From the NCBI RefSeq assembly GCF_001274785.1, contig NZ_LHPI01000001.1, positions 248,001 through 312,000 on the forward strand: a stretch of DNA of 64,000 nt, in the 5' to 3' direction. This stretch comes from Vibrio hepatarius (GTDB lineage Bacteria; Pseudomonadota; Gammaproteobacteria; Enterobacterales; Vibrionaceae). Below, piece after piece: positions 8,506-18,399 of the stretch; positions within the stretch are counted from its first letter, which is position 1, and every line of letters starts with the position of its first letter. The notes beneath the pieces are model-generated. The model was not told the origin of the DNA, made no database searches, and was given only the letters and a program-made list of their open reading frames with translations. The translations under genes and the position numbers were made by a program.

Positions 8506-9153
8506 TTATTTTTCGACGCGTAGGCCGTAAGACTTGAATTTTTCCAGTACCACTTGCATTGATGCATCGTCCAGCGTTGGGACATCTGGGTTAATCGCAA
8601 GTGCTTTCAGGTACAGGTCGGCCAGTACTTCGACTTCATGTGCCAGCCACAAGGCTTTGTCTAGGTTCGCTTCACCAGCAATTAAACCGTGATGCTGGAG
8701 CAAAATTGCTTTGCTCTTAGAAATGCCTTCTTCAACGTATTTCGCGAGTCGAGAGCTACCGAAAGTTGCGTACGGCACACAAGGGATTTCTGTCGCGCCC
8801 GAAGCAGCGATCATGTAGTGAATCGCTGGGATCGATTTGTTCAAGATAGAGACTGCCGCGCAGTTGATCGCATGGTTGTGTACTACCGCGTTCATGTCTG
8901 GGCGGTGCTGGTAACACGTTAGGTGGAACAGCCATTCTGAAGAGGGAAGCTTACCTTCTTCAAAGGTGCCGTCTTCCGCGACATAAACAATGTGCTCAGG
9001 GGTTAGTTTTTCGTATGGGATGCCAGTTGGCGTGATCAGCATACCGTTGTCAAAGCGCACGCTGACGTTACCGGCGGTGCCTTGATTAAGACCCAAGCGG
9101 GTCATTTCTAAACAGGTATCGATAATTTGTTGAGAGAGTTCAATTCGATTCAT
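8506..9153 (-). CDS. fucA: L-fuculose-1-phosphate aldolase
   Basis: A 215-residue class II aldolase. Motifs are NQGTAGNVSVR (phosphate binding), the zinc ligands in VVHNHAINC and LLQHHGLI, and the catalytic Glu in LPSSEWLFH. It splits L-fuculose-1-phosphate into dihydroxyacetone phosphate and L-lactaldehyde. The frame stays open upstream inside fucU, but the ATG at 9153 (MNRIELSQQ) has an AAGGA ribosome site and matches the family start, so I use it. It is 11 bases downstream of fucU. Confidence 0.93.
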   Translation of the reverse strand: MNRIELSQQIIDTCLEMTRLGLNQGTAGNVSVRFDNGMLITPTGIPYEKLTPEHIVYVAEDGTFEEGKLPSSEWLFHLTCYQHRPDMNAVVHNHAINCAAVSILNKSIPAIHYMIAASGATEIPCVPYATFGSSRLAKYVEEGISKSKAILLQHHGLIAGEANLDKALWLAHEVEVLADLYLKALAINPDVPTLDDASMQVVLEKFKSYGLRVEK

Positions 9154-9164
9154 TTCATTAATCC

Positions 9165-9596
9165 TTAAATGCTGGTTACGCCTTTCTTGAGAATGATGTT
9201 GCCGTACTTCGCTGTTTCTCCGGTGAGTACCACGGCGTAGCACTGCTTTACGCGCTCGTAGAATGCATAGCGCTCAATACGTTGAATGTGATTGCTGTTT
9301 ACTTGTGCTGCTGACATAGCTTGGCAATATTTCGCTTCCACACTTGGGTCGAGCTCGTCGCCGCTTACGGCTTGCATCATTGCTAGTGGTTGCGGCACGT
9401 ATTGGTCCAATTCGAATAACGGAGTGACGCCTTCGAGTAGGGTATCGACGCCAACGCCGTCGCAGCGAATCACGTTGTTGCTGAAGGTATGCGCCGGAAA
9501 ATGGGCATCGGCGAACAGGATTTCATCGCCATGCCCCATTTCTGACAGCGTGGCCAACAGTGATGGTGAAATTGCAGGATGGATACCTTTAAGCAT
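9165..9596 (-). CDS. fucU: L-fucose mutarotase
   Basis: A 143-residue RbsD/FucU-family protein beginning [20 protein letters not shown] and containing [15 protein letters not shown]. FucU interconverts the alpha and beta anomers of L-fucose, speeding entry into the isomerase pathway. Its ATG lies inside the end of fucK (8-base overlap), so translation of the two is probably coupled. Confidence 0.93.
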   Translation of the reverse strand: MLKGIHPAISPSLLATLSEMGHGDEILFADAHFPAHTFSNNVIRCDGVGVDTLLEGVTPLFELDQYVPQPLAMMQAVSGDELDPSVEAKYCQAMSAAQVNSNHIQRIERYAFYERVKQCYAVVLTGETAKYGNIILKKGVTSI

Positions 9597-11043
9597 GGCT
9601 GTGCTCCTGATTAACTGGGTTTGTGGTAGACGCCGTTTGTGGAGAAACGACGCGAAGTTTGGGCTTCATGTTTTGTTGGGATTCGTTGATGGAACGGTAA
9701 TACCCAGCGCCATAAAAGGCGTACATTGCTGCGCCAATCACGGTCGCTTCTGCTTGTTCGACAATATGAAGCGGACGCTGCAACGCATTGGCGCGTAATT
9801 GGTTCCAAAGTGGATTTTTGGTCCCACCGCCAACCACCACGACTGGACCGTTGTTTAGTTGGCACAATTGATTGAGATACGAAAAACGCTGCGCTAGTTG
9901 TTGGCTTAAACCTTCGAACACGGCGCGAACGATCTGGCCGCGAGAGGTATGGATAGACAGTCCTTCGATCGAGCCTTGACCGATGCCACTTTCATCAACC
10001 GCTAGATTGGGTTTAAACACCACACCACCAGCTGCTGAGCCAGCGTCTTCTGCTTCTTGAATCATGGTGGCGTAAAGCTCGCTAGACCCTTTTTCAGCGC
10101 CGTAGAACTGTTTGGCGACCCATTCAACCACAGCGCTGGAGAGCCATTGAATCGCAGGGTTGTATAAATCCTTTTGTGAGTCGAGCTCGACAGTAACGCC
10201 GTTTGCTAATGCTTGTTGATTCAAGGCGGGGCGCTGGCTGCGCGCCATTAGTATTTCCCAAGTTCCTGAACTTAAAAATGCTTGGTTTTCTTCTGCGCCA
10301 GAACCGACGAGGGCAAATTGCGTATCGTGACCCGCAGAAATGACAGGCGTACCAGAGACCAACCCCAATTGTTGGGAGGCATCCTGACTGAGTGAACCCA
10401 CCTGTTCTCCCGCCATAATAAGCGGCGCAAAGTGGTTAGGTGTTAAGTCTAGGTAGTCCAACGCCTTTTTACTCCAATCGCAGGTGCTAAGGTCTGTTAG
10501 CATCGACGTGCCCGCCATGGTGTAGTCGGTGGTCATGACACCAGTCAGCTTGTGAGTGATCATCGATGAAATAAAGACAAACTTATCCATCTTGGCGTAG
10601 ACGTTTGGCTCATATTCTTTTAGCCAACGTAACTTGTAGAGGGTATTGAAACTGTAATCACCAATACCGTTGTCTTGATACAGGTCTAGGCGATTAAGTT
10701 CTTGCTCGACCTTAGTCATCATCGGTATGGTTCTTGGGCATTTCCAAGAAATGATGGGGTAAAGTTGTTTTCCGTCACTATCAAAAGGTGCGCCGTCGAC
10801 ACCAAATGTGGTTACCGTTACAGCTAGGATGTTTTTCGCGCCGACTTGATTCACGACGTGCTTACCGCACTCGACCAACTTCTGCCAAATGTCGTCAAAA
10901 TCCCAGATGTGGAAGTCTGGATTTTGCGCGTCACATTTGGTCGCGTTTTTGATGAAGTGAGACGCGACGATTGCCCCTTTGGGATCAATCGCGATAGCAC
11001 GTAAGTTCGTCGCTCCACAATCTAAAACAATCACTACGGACAT
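9589..11043 (-). CDS. fucK: L-fuculokinase
   Basis: A 484-residue FGGY-family sugar kinase. The ATP-binding motif DCGATN lies at the N-terminus, [10 protein letters not shown] and [11 protein letters not shown] in the middle, and [18 protein letters not shown] in the second actin-like lobe. It phosphorylates L-fuculose at O-1. It lies between fucI and fucU and overlaps fucU by 8 bases; a hairpin separates it from fucI. Confidence 0.93.
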   Translation of the reverse strand: MSVVIVLDCGATNLRAIAIDPKGAIVASHFIKNATKCDAQNPDFHIWDFDDIWQKLVECGKHVVNQVGAKNILAVTVTTFGVDGAPFDSDGKQLYPIISWKCPRTIPMMTKVEQELNRLDLYQDNGIGDYSFNTLYKLRWLKEYEPNVYAKMDKFVFISSMITHKLTGVMTTDYTMAGTSMLTDLSTCDWSKKALDYLDLTPNHFAPLIMAGEQVGSLSQDASQQLGLVSGTPVISAGHDTQFALVGSGAEENQAFLSSGTWEILMARSQRPALNQQALANGVTVELDSQKDLYNPAIQWLSSAVVEWVAKQFYGAEKGSSELYATMIQEAEDAGSAAGGVVFKPNLAVDESGIGQGSIEGLSIHTSRGQIVRAVFEGLSQQLAQRFSYLNQLCQLNNGPVVVVGGGTKNPLWNQLRANALQRPLHIVEQAEATVIGAAMYAFYGAGYYRSINESQQNMKPKLRVVSPQTASTTNPVNQEHSHA

Positions 11044-11058
11044 AGAGACTCCTAAAAG

Positions 11059-11077
11059 GGCGGGAGAGTCTCCCGCC
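11059..11077 (-). promoter_or_regulatory. GC-rich hairpin between fucI and fucK
   Basis: GGCGGGA and TCCCGCC pair around a 5-base loop in the 42-base fucI-fucK gap. On the minus strand it is followed by CTTTT and then the fucK ribosome site. It could be a partial terminator or an mRNA-stabilising element that keeps fucI expression above that of the downstream enzymes. Confidence 0.5.
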
Positions 11078-11085
11078 GATAGTGG

Positions 11086-12834
11086 TTACTTGTACAAAGG
11101 ACCGAAGTTTGCGCAAGCGCGGTAGTCTTGGCCTTCTTTGTCCTGACCAAATGCCGTCCACGTGTGAGGTCGGAAGATCTCTTGCTCTTCGACGTTGTGC
11201 ATCGCAACTGGGATACGCAACATAGACGCCAGCGTAATCAAGTCAGCACCGACATGGCCGTAAGTGATAACACAGTGGTTCGCGCCCCAATTCGCCATCA
11301 CTGAGTAAACGTCTTTAAACGCACCCTCTCCGGTGATACGAGGAGCAAACCAAGTAGTTGGCCAAGTTGGGTTGGTACGCTCGTTAAGCGTTTCATGTAC
11401 CTCGGCTGGTAACGTCACTGAGTGACCTTCCGCGATTTGCAGCACAGGACCGATGCCTTTGATGATGTTGATACGGTGCATCGTAAATGGCATACCGCCG
11501 TGAGTGAGGAAGTTGGAAGAGAAACCGCCGCCACGGAAGTATTCAACATCGGCTGGTGGCCATTGCGTTGCGCTTAAACATGCTTCTGCGTCTTGCGCGT
11601 TCATTTCCCAGTGAGGTTTGAAGACAGACGAGCCTTGCTCATCGCGCGCTTCACCACAGCCATCCAGTGCCGCAGAGCCTGAGTTAATTAAGTGAATCAA
11701 TCCGGACTCAGGACGATAGCCACTAACACGCTCAACCGAATCTTGAGACCAATATGTACGGACGTCACAGAATACTTGCGCCTGACCTGTCAACATTTTG
11801 CCAAACAGCATGTTCACACCATTCAAGCAGTCGTTTTCAGTCGCAATCGCAAACGGCTCGCGGATACCATTCCAGTCAAACGTAGAGTTAAGCACCGCTT
11901 CACTAAAGTCACCGTTTGGTAGGTGATCGGTCCAATGACGTTGGCCTTGGAAGCCGCCAGCAACTGCGTTGTGTCCCATCGCTTCTTCTGCGTAACCCAT
12001 CTCTGCCAGTTTCGGGTTACCGACCATCAGGTCACGCATGATCATAGTCATCTTGACCACCGTTTCCCAATCATCGGTTTTACGCTCTTCGGTCATCGGT
12101 ACGCGGTTGTAATCTTTGCCTTCTTTGCAGTGTTCTTTCGCCCAAGATAGTGCTAGTCCAAACTCTTCTTTGTCGAAGATTTCGCGGTCTAGGCGACGTT
12201 TGATTTCGGTCATATCGACATACTCATTGCGCATGCCTAAGTAGTGTTGGAAGAACGGTTGGTCCACGATAGAACCCGCGATCCCCATAGATACAGAGCC
12301 CATTGACAGGTAAGACTTACCGCGAATCGTCGCAACGGTCAGACCTGCGCGACAGAAGCGAAGGATCTTATCCTGAACATCACTTGGGATAGAGGTGTCA
12401 TCTTTGTCTTGAACTTCTTCACCGTAGATAGAAAATGCTGGCAAACCAAGCTGCGAGTGACCAGCCATTGCTGCGGCTAGATAAACCGCCCCTGGGCGCT
12501 CGGTGCCGTTAAAGCCCCAAATCGCTTTTGGTAGATGCGGGTCCATATCCAGCGTTTGCGTGCCGTAACACCAACAAGGCGTTACCGTAATGGAGAGACC
12601 AACGTTCTCACGTTTGAATTTTTCAGCGCATGCTGCTGCTTCTGCAACACCACCAATGGTTGTGTCTGCGATGACACATTCGACTTTTTCACCGCTAACG
12701 TGGCGTACATTTTCAATGATGAAATTTGCCAGATTGTTAGCCATGTTCATTGTTTGATCTTCAAGAGATTCACGAACACCAAGACGACGACCGTCGATGG
12801 TAGGGCGAATACCGATTTTTACTAAGTTACTCAT
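11086..12834 (-). CDS. fucI: L-fucose isomerase
   Basis: A 582-residue protein, near the usual length of about 590. It starts [20 protein letters not shown] and carries the FucI motifs [12 protein letters not shown] and the manganese-site segment [20 protein letters not shown]. It interconverts L-fucose and L-fuculose with Mn2+ as cofactor. It follows the transporter gene by 33 bases in the fuc operon. Confidence 0.95.
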   Translation of the reverse strand: MSNLVKIGIRPTIDGRRLGVRESLEDQTMNMANNLANFIIENVRHVSGEKVECVIADTTIGGVAEAAACAEKFKRENVGLSITVTPCWCYGTQTLDMDPHLPKAIWGFNGTERPGAVYLAAAMAGHSQLGLPAFSIYGEEVQDKDDTSIPSDVQDKILRFCRAGLTVATIRGKSYLSMGSVSMGIAGSIVDQPFFQHYLGMRNEYVDMTEIKRRLDREIFDKEEFGLALSWAKEHCKEGKDYNRVPMTEERKTDDWETVVKMTMIMRDLMVGNPKLAEMGYAEEAMGHNAVAGGFQGQRHWTDHLPNGDFSEAVLNSTFDWNGIREPFAIATENDCLNGVNMLFGKMLTGQAQVFCDVRTYWSQDSVERVSGYRPESGLIHLINSGSAALDGCGEARDEQGSSVFKPHWEMNAQDAEACLSATQWPPADVEYFRGGGFSSNFLTHGGMPFTMHRINIIKGIGPVLQIAEGHSVTLPAEVHETLNERTNPTWPTTWFAPRITGEGAFKDVYSVMANWGANHCVITYGHVGADLITLASMLRIPVAMHNVEEQEIFRPHTWTAFGQDKEGQDYRACANFGPLYK

Positions 12835-12867
12835 TTTTTGATTCTCTTATTTCACATTAACGTTGGA

Positions 12868-14178
12868 TTATTTTTGGATCTGGTAGCCTTTAAGGCCGAA
12901 GTAGACTAGGTAGATGAAACCAACCAGCGGGATAACGAACGCCGCTTGAATGCCCATCGAGTCAGAGAGTTGTCCCATAATGGCGGTCAGTACCGCGCCA
13001 CCCAGAATCGCCATGATTAAGCAACTGCCACCGAACTTAGAATCGCTACCAAGGTCGCGTAGAGACAAACCGAAAATGGTCGGGAACATGAGTGACATAC
13101 ACGCTGAGATACCCACCAGAGCGTAAGCGCCAGTTGTACCGCCAACAGTCATCAGGGTTAGGACAAGCAACGCAGCGATGAATGCCAGTGCAGCCAGAAG
13201 CCTTTCAGGAGCGATGTATTTCATCAGGCCAACACAGATGAAGCGGAACGCGCTAAACACCACAATCGAAGCGAGTAGGAAGTTTGACGCTTCTGCTTCT
13301 GAGCCACCGACTTGCGTCATCACGTAACGAATTGTCCATGACCAACAACCGATCTGCGCGCCGACGTAAAAGAACTGACCGATCACACCACGTACAAAGT
13401 GCTTTTTCTTCAGTAGTCGGCCAAACGTTGCGCTCAGTGAGTGGTCTGAACCGCCTGTTGGTACCACTTCGCGAGCATTCGGCATCTTGGTGAAAGCGAT
13501 CGCTAACCACACCACGATAATGACAGCGGCAACGGCGAGATAAGGCATCATCACCGCGCTGAGTTCTGAGGTTTGAATCGCACCAAGTTGCTCAGATGAC
13601 ATCGCAGCACGTTCTGCGTCGGTGGCAGGGTGGAGCTGAGAAAGGATGTAGATTTTACCTATCAGTACACCAGTAATAGAGCCGACAGGGTTGAACGCTT
13701 GGGCAATATTAAGTCGACGAGTCGCAGTGGCTTCAGGTCCCATTGCAATGATGTATGGGTTTGCACTGGTTTCTAGAATGGACAGGCCACCCGCTAATAC
13801 AAATAGTGCCATTAAGAAAGGTAAATATTCCATTGCCTGCGCCGCAGGGTAGAAAAGCAACGCACCAGAAGCAAATAGGCCGAGTCCAAGTAATACGCCC
13901 GCTTTATAGCTATAGCGTTGAATAAATATTGCTGCAGGTAGTGCCAATACAAAATAAGCACCATAAAATGCAGTTTGCACTAATCCTGATTGCATATCAG
14001 TTAAAGTAAATACTTTACGAAATTGTGCGATCAGCACGTCCGTCATATTATTTGCTAGCCCCCAAAGAGCAAAGCAAGAGGTCAGTAAGATAAAAGGAAT
14101 TAAAATGGATTTAGGGATAACTTGGTTACTATTATTATCCAGTCTAATTTCTTTTTCAGGTGATAATGTGTCCGTCAT
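12868..14178 (-). CDS. fucP: L-fucose:proton symporter (MFS)
   Basis: A 436-residue major facilitator with about 12 membrane segments, first segment ILIPFILLTSCFALWGLANN. It belongs to the FucP/GluP branch, recognisable by the NNMTD segment, the QTAFYGAYF helix and LETSANPYI. It imports L-fucose with a proton. It is encoded just upstream of fucI and just downstream of the regulator. Confidence 0.92.
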   Translation of the reverse strand: MTDTLSPEKEIRLDNNSNQVIPKSILIPFILLTSCFALWGLANNMTDVLIAQFRKVFTLTDMQSGLVQTAFYGAYFVLALPAAIFIQRYSYKAGVLLGLGLFASGALLFYPAAQAMEYLPFLMALFVLAGGLSILETSANPYIIAMGPEATATRRLNIAQAFNPVGSITGVLIGKIYILSQLHPATDAERAAMSSEQLGAIQTSELSAVMMPYLAVAAVIIVVWLAIAFTKMPNAREVVPTGGSDHSLSATFGRLLKKKHFVRGVIGQFFYVGAQIGCWSWTIRYVMTQVGGSEAEASNFLLASIVVFSAFRFICVGLMKYIAPERLLAALAFIAALLVLTLMTVGGTTGAYALVGISACMSLMFPTIFGLSLRDLGSDSKFGGSCLIMAILGGAVLTAIMGQLSDSMGIQAAFVIPLVGFIYLVYFGLKGYQIQK

Positions 14179-14202
14179 TTTTTATTTCCTTCAGATACAG
14201 TT

Positions 14203-14228
14203 ATCCCTCTAATAGTTAAATTAGGGAT
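14203..14228. promoter_or_regulatory. Possible operator between fucR and fucP
   Basis: ATCCCT and AGGGAT frame a 14-base AT-rich centre 25 bases before the fucP start. It could bind the FucR regulator or be an mRNA hairpin; a single copy gives little support. Confidence 0.25.
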
Positions 14229-14285
14229 TTTCACGTTATTGGTTTATGGATTTTATAATGTTAAAAAATAGTATTTATTGTTTGT

Positions 14286-14999
14286 TTATATGTTTGAAAT
14301 AAGTATGTCTATTTCATCGAAATTGCATATTTTAAGTAGACTCTTCTTCTTGTACTTACTCTTATCTGCGAGAAGAATGACTTTTTCCGAAACCTCAATG
14401 AATGTTCTTTTAATGTCGTAGTTGTACTCGTTTGAGTCCCAAACACCATTGAGTTCATCAAAGCCGTCGCAAGATATGACACATAGATCAAGCGCCATTT
14501 CTGATAGGGTGTTTTTCGCGATCATGCCATAGAACGCTTTGTACTTTTCAGAAAAATGGCCACCTAAGCTAATGATTGAAATGTTCTTTTTGCCACACAG
14601 TACACTAATATTATTTATTGAGTTAGTTACCACTGTGCAGCGAATATCCGGCATAGATTGCGCGACCAACCAACTGGATGAACTCGCGTCCAAGCCTATA
14701 ACCGAACCTTCATAAATATTGGAAATAACCTTATCGACTAAATGTTTTTTATCGATGACGTTGTTATTCGCCCGATTATTAAATGAAGTGCCTTCATCAC
14801 GATACTGCTTGCATATTGCGCCACCATGAACTCGAACCACTTCACCTTTATTGTCGAGGATTTTTAAATCTCGACGAATAGTTTCGACCGAGACATTAAG
14901 CTCTTCGGCTAAGTCGTTGACTGAAACTCGCCCAACTTTTCCTATCACTTTTAAAATATGGCCTGCTCGGGTTAATGCTTGCATTAATAAACTACTCAT
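14286..14999 (-). CDS. fucR: DeoR-family regulator of the fucose operon
   Basis: A 237-residue DeoR-type repressor/activator. The N-terminal helix-turn-helix (VSVNDLAEELNVSVETIRRD, then VVRVHGGA) is followed by the DeoR sugar-phosphate sensor domain with GLDASSSSWLVAQ and VISCDGFDE. It is the promoter-proximal gene of the fuc operon, so it probably responds to a fucose catabolic intermediate such as fuculose-1-phosphate (known for E. coli FucR). An alternative start at Met6 would shorten it slightly. Confidence 0.88.
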   Translation of the reverse strand: MSSLLMQALTRAGHILKVIGKVGRVSVNDLAEELNVSVETIRRDLKILDNKGEVVRVHGGAICKQYRDEGTSFNNRANNNVIDKKHLVDKVISNIYEGSVIGLDASSSSWLVAQSMPDIRCTVVTNSINNISVLCGKKNISIISLGGHFSEKYKAFYGMIAKNTLSEMALDLCVISCDGFDELNGVWDSNEYNYDIKRTFIEVSEKVILLADKSKYKKKSLLKICNFDEIDILISNI

Positions 15000-15270
15000 T
15001 TATCTCGGATGGACTGAGTATTAATTTAACCCCGTTGAAATACTACGACGGAGATCACAGCAAGTTCTGCTTTGCCCATTTTTGACCGAAATGGTGAATA
15101 ACTACACAAAAAAACGGGCATTTTGTGTGGAAAGCGGGCATGAATATTTGATTTGTTAGGCGTTTGGTTTCTTATTTTAATAAATTACCAAAGCAAACTA
15201 TTGCATATAACGATTAGAAATCACTTTCAGCCGCAGAATAAAAGCTAGCTCACTTATTGAACGATTAAAT

Positions 15271-15286
15271 AGTTACAAAGATCACA
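15271..15286. promoter_or_regulatory. Possible CRP site
   Basis: AGTTA-CAAAGA-TCACA matches the TGTGA-N6-TCACA consensus perfectly in the right half and at three of five positions in the left half. Catabolite control would be expected for fucose genes. Confidence 0.35.
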
Positions 15287-15330
15287 ATAATTATCTTCTC
15301 CGCTTTTCTTTGTTTAAATCTTCACCAAAA

Positions 15331-15358
15331 TGGGATCGATCCCATGGTAACGTTCCCA
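15331..15358. promoter_or_regulatory. Two abutting 14-bp palindromic operators
   Basis: TGGGATCGATCCCA is a perfect palindrome and is followed without a gap by TGGTAACGTTCCCA, the same site with changes at two outer and two central positions. The form TGGNANCGNTNCCA resembles LacI-family operators. The pair ends 55 bases before the porin ATG. Confidence 0.6.
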
Positions 15359-15413
15359 CAAATAAGAGAACGAATGGGTGGAGGCTTTTTGCTAGATAGA
15401 CAAGGACTAAAGT

Positions 15414-16616
15414 ATGAAATTATTACGTATTGCAAGCGCACTTTCTGTCGCTTTGCTGTCATCAAATGTAGTGGCGGCCGGATCTCCGGTTGAATTTTAT
15501 GGTTATATGCGTGGCGGGGTAGGCCTGAGTAATGAAGGCGGCGCGAACAGCAAATGGGAAGTCAATAAAGTAGGTCGTTTGGGTAACGAGAACGACTTAT
15601 ACGGTGAGATTGGCTTGAAGAAAGAAGTTTACGCAGAAGACGGTACGTCTTTTGTCGTTGACTCGATGGTGAAATATTGGGAAGGACAGGACGCAAACTC
15701 TGTAGACCGACCTTTTGAAATGGCACAATTTAACGTGCAAGCAACTGGCCTGTTCGACGACAAAGATATCACCATCTGGGCGGGTGACCGCTACTACCAA
15801 CGTCACGATGTACACATTGTCGATAACTACTACTGGGATGTGAGTGGTATTGGTGGTGGTGTAGAGCACATCAATCTTGGACCGGGCAAACTTTCAGTTG
15901 CGTTACTTCAAGATACGCTCGCAGGCGACTTAGAAGACGGTCAAGAAACCACAGCCGTTATTGCTGATGTTCGCTATGCGGGGATTCCACTTTGGAGTGA
16001 TGCTGACTTAGAAGTCGGTATTGACTACCATGCTGGTGTTGAGCGCGCTGACCAAGAGTTAGAAGCCGACAATAGCTTGATGTTTACCGCGAGTCTGAAT
16101 CAGAACTTAGATTCAGGTTTTAACAAAACGATTATTCAGTTAGGTAGCGCTGGTTACGCCAAGCAGATGACGACGTTTGGTCAGGGTAATGGTTTGGTGC
16201 GCGATTCAGCTAACGATGATGCAAAAGGCTACCGAGTGATTAACTGGGGTGTGATGTCGTTAAGCGATGATTTTGAGTTCGGTCACTCGATTCGTTACGC
16301 AGCGGCGAGCGATGTTGATGGTACGGACACCGATGATTCGTCTTTAAGTGTTGTTGTTCGTCCGGTGTACAAGTGGACAGAGAAAATGCGCACGGTACTG
16401 GAAGTCGGCGGGTTTACTGAAACACTCAATGACGTTGATGGCGCGGGCAGTAAATTCACCATTGCTCAAGCTTGGGTACCAAAAGCCGGTTTTTGGTCTC
16501 GTCCAGAAATCCGTATCTTTGCAACGTATGTCAATGACGCAGAAAACGATGATGCGTTTGGTATTGGTAAAGATTCAGAAATCAGTGTAGGTATGCAAGC
16601 GGAAGCCTGGTGGTAA
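15414..16616 (+). CDS. LamB-type carbohydrate porin
   Basis: A 400-residue outer-membrane protein with a signal peptide (cleavage after VVAA, about residue 22) and a C-terminal aromatic residue (AWW). LamB/ScrY-family hallmarks are EFYGYMRGGVG at the mature N-terminus, VGRLGNENDLYGE, and WAGDRYYQRHDVHIVDNYYW. It should form an 18-strand trimeric channel for oligosaccharides. It is divergent from the fucose operon, so a fucose-containing sugar is a reasonable guess, but the operators upstream are not DeoR-like, so another regulon is possible. A converging terminator follows. Confidence 0.87.
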   Translation: MKLLRIASALSVALLSSNVVAAGSPVEFYGYMRGGVGLSNEGGANSKWEVNKVGRLGNENDLYGEIGLKKEVYAEDGTSFVVDSMVKYWEGQDANSVDRPFEMAQFNVQATGLFDDKDITIWAGDRYYQRHDVHIVDNYYWDVSGIGGGVEHINLGPGKLSVALLQDTLAGDLEDGQETTAVIADVRYAGIPLWSDADLEVGIDYHAGVERADQELEADNSLMFTASLNQNLDSGFNKTIIQLGSAGYAKQMTTFGQGNGLVRDSANDDAKGYRVINWGVMSLSDDFEFGHSIRYAAASDVDGTDTDDSSLSVVVRPVYKWTEKMRTVLEVGGFTETLNDVDGAGSKFTIAQAWVPKAGFWSRPEIRIFATYVNDAENDDAFGIGKDSEISVGMQAEAWW

Positions 16617-16650
16617 TCGCCTTGTTAAGTTAACAATATTTTAAAATGCA

Positions 16651-16678
16651 AAGCCGCTGTAATAACTCACAGCGGCTT
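16651..16678. terminator. Bidirectional terminator after the porin
   Basis: AAGCCGCTGT-AATAACTC-ACAGCGGCTT is a perfect 10-bp stem between two converging genes, though its T-tracts are short. Confidence 0.7.
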
Positions 16679-16697
16679 AAATTTACGTTAAATTAAG

Positions 16698-17780
16698 CTA
16701 TTTGGTTGCAAATGCGGGTTCTTGAAGCGTCATTTGGTCTTTCTTTAGCTTAAATGGAGCGTAGATTAACGCGCCCACTAGGAACAGACCTAAGTAACCA
16801 ATCAGTGGGTAGAACACCGCAACCAATTGAGTGAAACCTGCAAAGCTAGCAACAAAGCCTACCGCAAGCGTGGCAAAGATAAACTTGTTTGCTTTCGCTG
16901 ATTTCATCGGTACAAATCGAGCAGCAAATGCGTAGAACATGCTGACCGCTGTATTGAAAATCATACCGAACAAGATGAAGGTCATGAAAGTAGATAGCGC
17001 TGGTGAAATCATATCGATGATTTTCAGTAGCGGCATTGGGTAGTTGGCAACCACTTCAATTTGTGAGAACAGCGCAAGGTGGCTCAGTACGATAAGTACG
17101 CCAACGCCAGCACCACCCAAAAGACCGCCCAATTTTGCAACTCGTGGATTGGTTTCAGCGCCGCCCATAACAAGTGCCATCGCTGCACCCACAGCAAGGT
17201 TGAACGAAACGTAGTTCACGGCAGAAATAAACCAATGTGGTAGCGTTGATTCGACGCTTTCAGCGATTGGCGCAAGCGTATCGAAGCTCTTATCCATCGT
17301 CATGATGCTGTATCCACAAATGACGACTAGCGCAACGATCAGCAGCGGGGTGATACTGCCGATAACCGCAACAACGCGGTCAACATTGAGCATGGCTGTT
17401 AAACCAATCAGTACGGTTAGTACGATGCTACCCGCGTATGGTGGCAAGTCGAATTGTTGGTTAAGTAGAGAACCTGCGCCAGCGATCATTACCACGCCAA
17501 CACCGAACAATGTGAAGATAATAACGTAGTCAACGATGATCCCGACCCAGCGACCGCTGATCTGGTAAATCACTTTCTTATGCGACATAGTTTGAGTTTG
17601 GGAACCCAGCATAGTCAGCATCATACCTAGGTATGCAAAAAGAGCGGTCGCGACGACAGCTGCTGCTGTCCCCCAATGACCAAAACTGGTGAAGTATTGC
17701 AGCACTTCTTGTCCGGACGCGAATCCTGCTCCGACGATAATTCCAATAAACGCACTCGCGATTTTAAGAATATTCCACAT
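16698..17780 (-). CDS. YkvI-family membrane protein
   Basis: A 360-residue protein with about ten hydrophobic segments, starting MWNILKIASAFIGIIVGAGF ASGQEV. The broken first helix with GAGFASGQE is characteristic of the YkvI group, distant relatives of LeuT/APC-fold transporters. The substrate is unknown. It stands alone, transcribed away from the 439-base gap that follows. Confidence 0.75.
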   Translation of the reverse strand: MWNILKIASAFIGIIVGAGFASGQEVLQYFTSFGHWGTAAAVVATALFAYLGMMLTMLGSQTQTMSHKKVIYQISGRWVGIIVDYVIIFTLFGVGVVMIAGAGSLLNQQFDLPPYAGSIVLTVLIGLTAMLNVDRVVAVIGSITPLLIVALVVICGYSIMTMDKSFDTLAPIAESVESTLPHWFISAVNYVSFNLAVGAAMALVMGGAETNPRVAKLGGLLGGAGVGVLIVLSHLALFSQIEVVANYPMPLLKIIDMISPALSTFMTFILFGMIFNTAVSMFYAFAARFVPMKSAKANKFIFATLAVGFVASFAGFTQLVAVFYPLIGYLGLFLVGALIYAPFKLKKDQMTLQEPAFATK

Positions 17781-18219
17781 GGTAGGCTAATCTCCTTGTC
17801 GACTTTTAATCAACTTATGTAGTTATATGTTTTACTTTTTGTAAGGTTTTATAGTTATTGATGTTAAGCAATGTCGATATGACGGCAGAATTAGTATCAC
17901 ATCTGTTAATACAAGCGCAGAGAATCTTGATGTATATGTGATCAAAAGTGGCAAGGTTGTTAAAGAAATTTAAAAGTTCTTGAAAATGGAATTCTTACAG
18001 GGTATTAACTTCGGCTTTTTTTAAATTTACTAAACATCCATTCATTGGATGATTGCTTTATGACTAATAATCTTTATTTTTCAATGTTATAGCGTTTATT
18101 GTGCAGTTGTTCTATATCTAGCGTTTAGAAAAATTAAAGGCTTATAAAGTTTGCTCGAAGTGGGTGAAAGGCTTAAAATCGCCGCTCCCAAATCATTTGA
18201 TCGTAAAGAGGTCGACGAA
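17781..18219. other. Intergenic region between the YkvI-like gene and a small ORF
   Basis: AT-rich, 439 bases, holding the promoter of the minus-strand YkvI-family gene and of the small plus-strand ORF at 18220. I find no strong palindrome or further gene. Confidence 0.4.
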
Positions 18220-18369
18220 TGAATACCGCTCAAACTGCTGCAATGTCTACAGCGGCACAGTTGGTTTCACCAAAGCGTGAAGTGTTGGCGAGAGAGATGC
18301 TGTCGCTTGCAAAAATGGCATCGACGTTAGCCGTGCCATTTTTGTTGGTATCGCTTCTGCTCGTATAGT
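18220..18369 (+). CDS. Small hydrophobic-tailed protein (49 aa)
   Basis: An ATG at 18220 preceded by AAAGAGG at a suitable distance opens a 49-codon frame. The first 30 residues are polar and Ala/Ser-rich with a short charged stretch (SPKREVLAREML); the last ten are strongly hydrophobic (VPFLLVSLLLV), as in a small single-pass inner-membrane protein. It is convergent with fumC and has no recognisable family. The good ribosome site and the amphipathic-to-hydrophobic organisation support it, but nothing more does. Confidence 0.45.
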
Positions 18370-18399
18370 GCACACCACACAAGGAAGTGTGCCTGTTGT

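Larger units (their letters stand above)
15000..15413. other. Divergent regulatory region between fucR and the porin
   Basis: A 414-base region that must hold the fuc promoter and the porin promoter. I can see a CRP-like site and a pair of abutting palindromic operators near the porin side (listed separately). The middle is AT-rich and I recognise nothing else in it. Confidence 0.6.
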
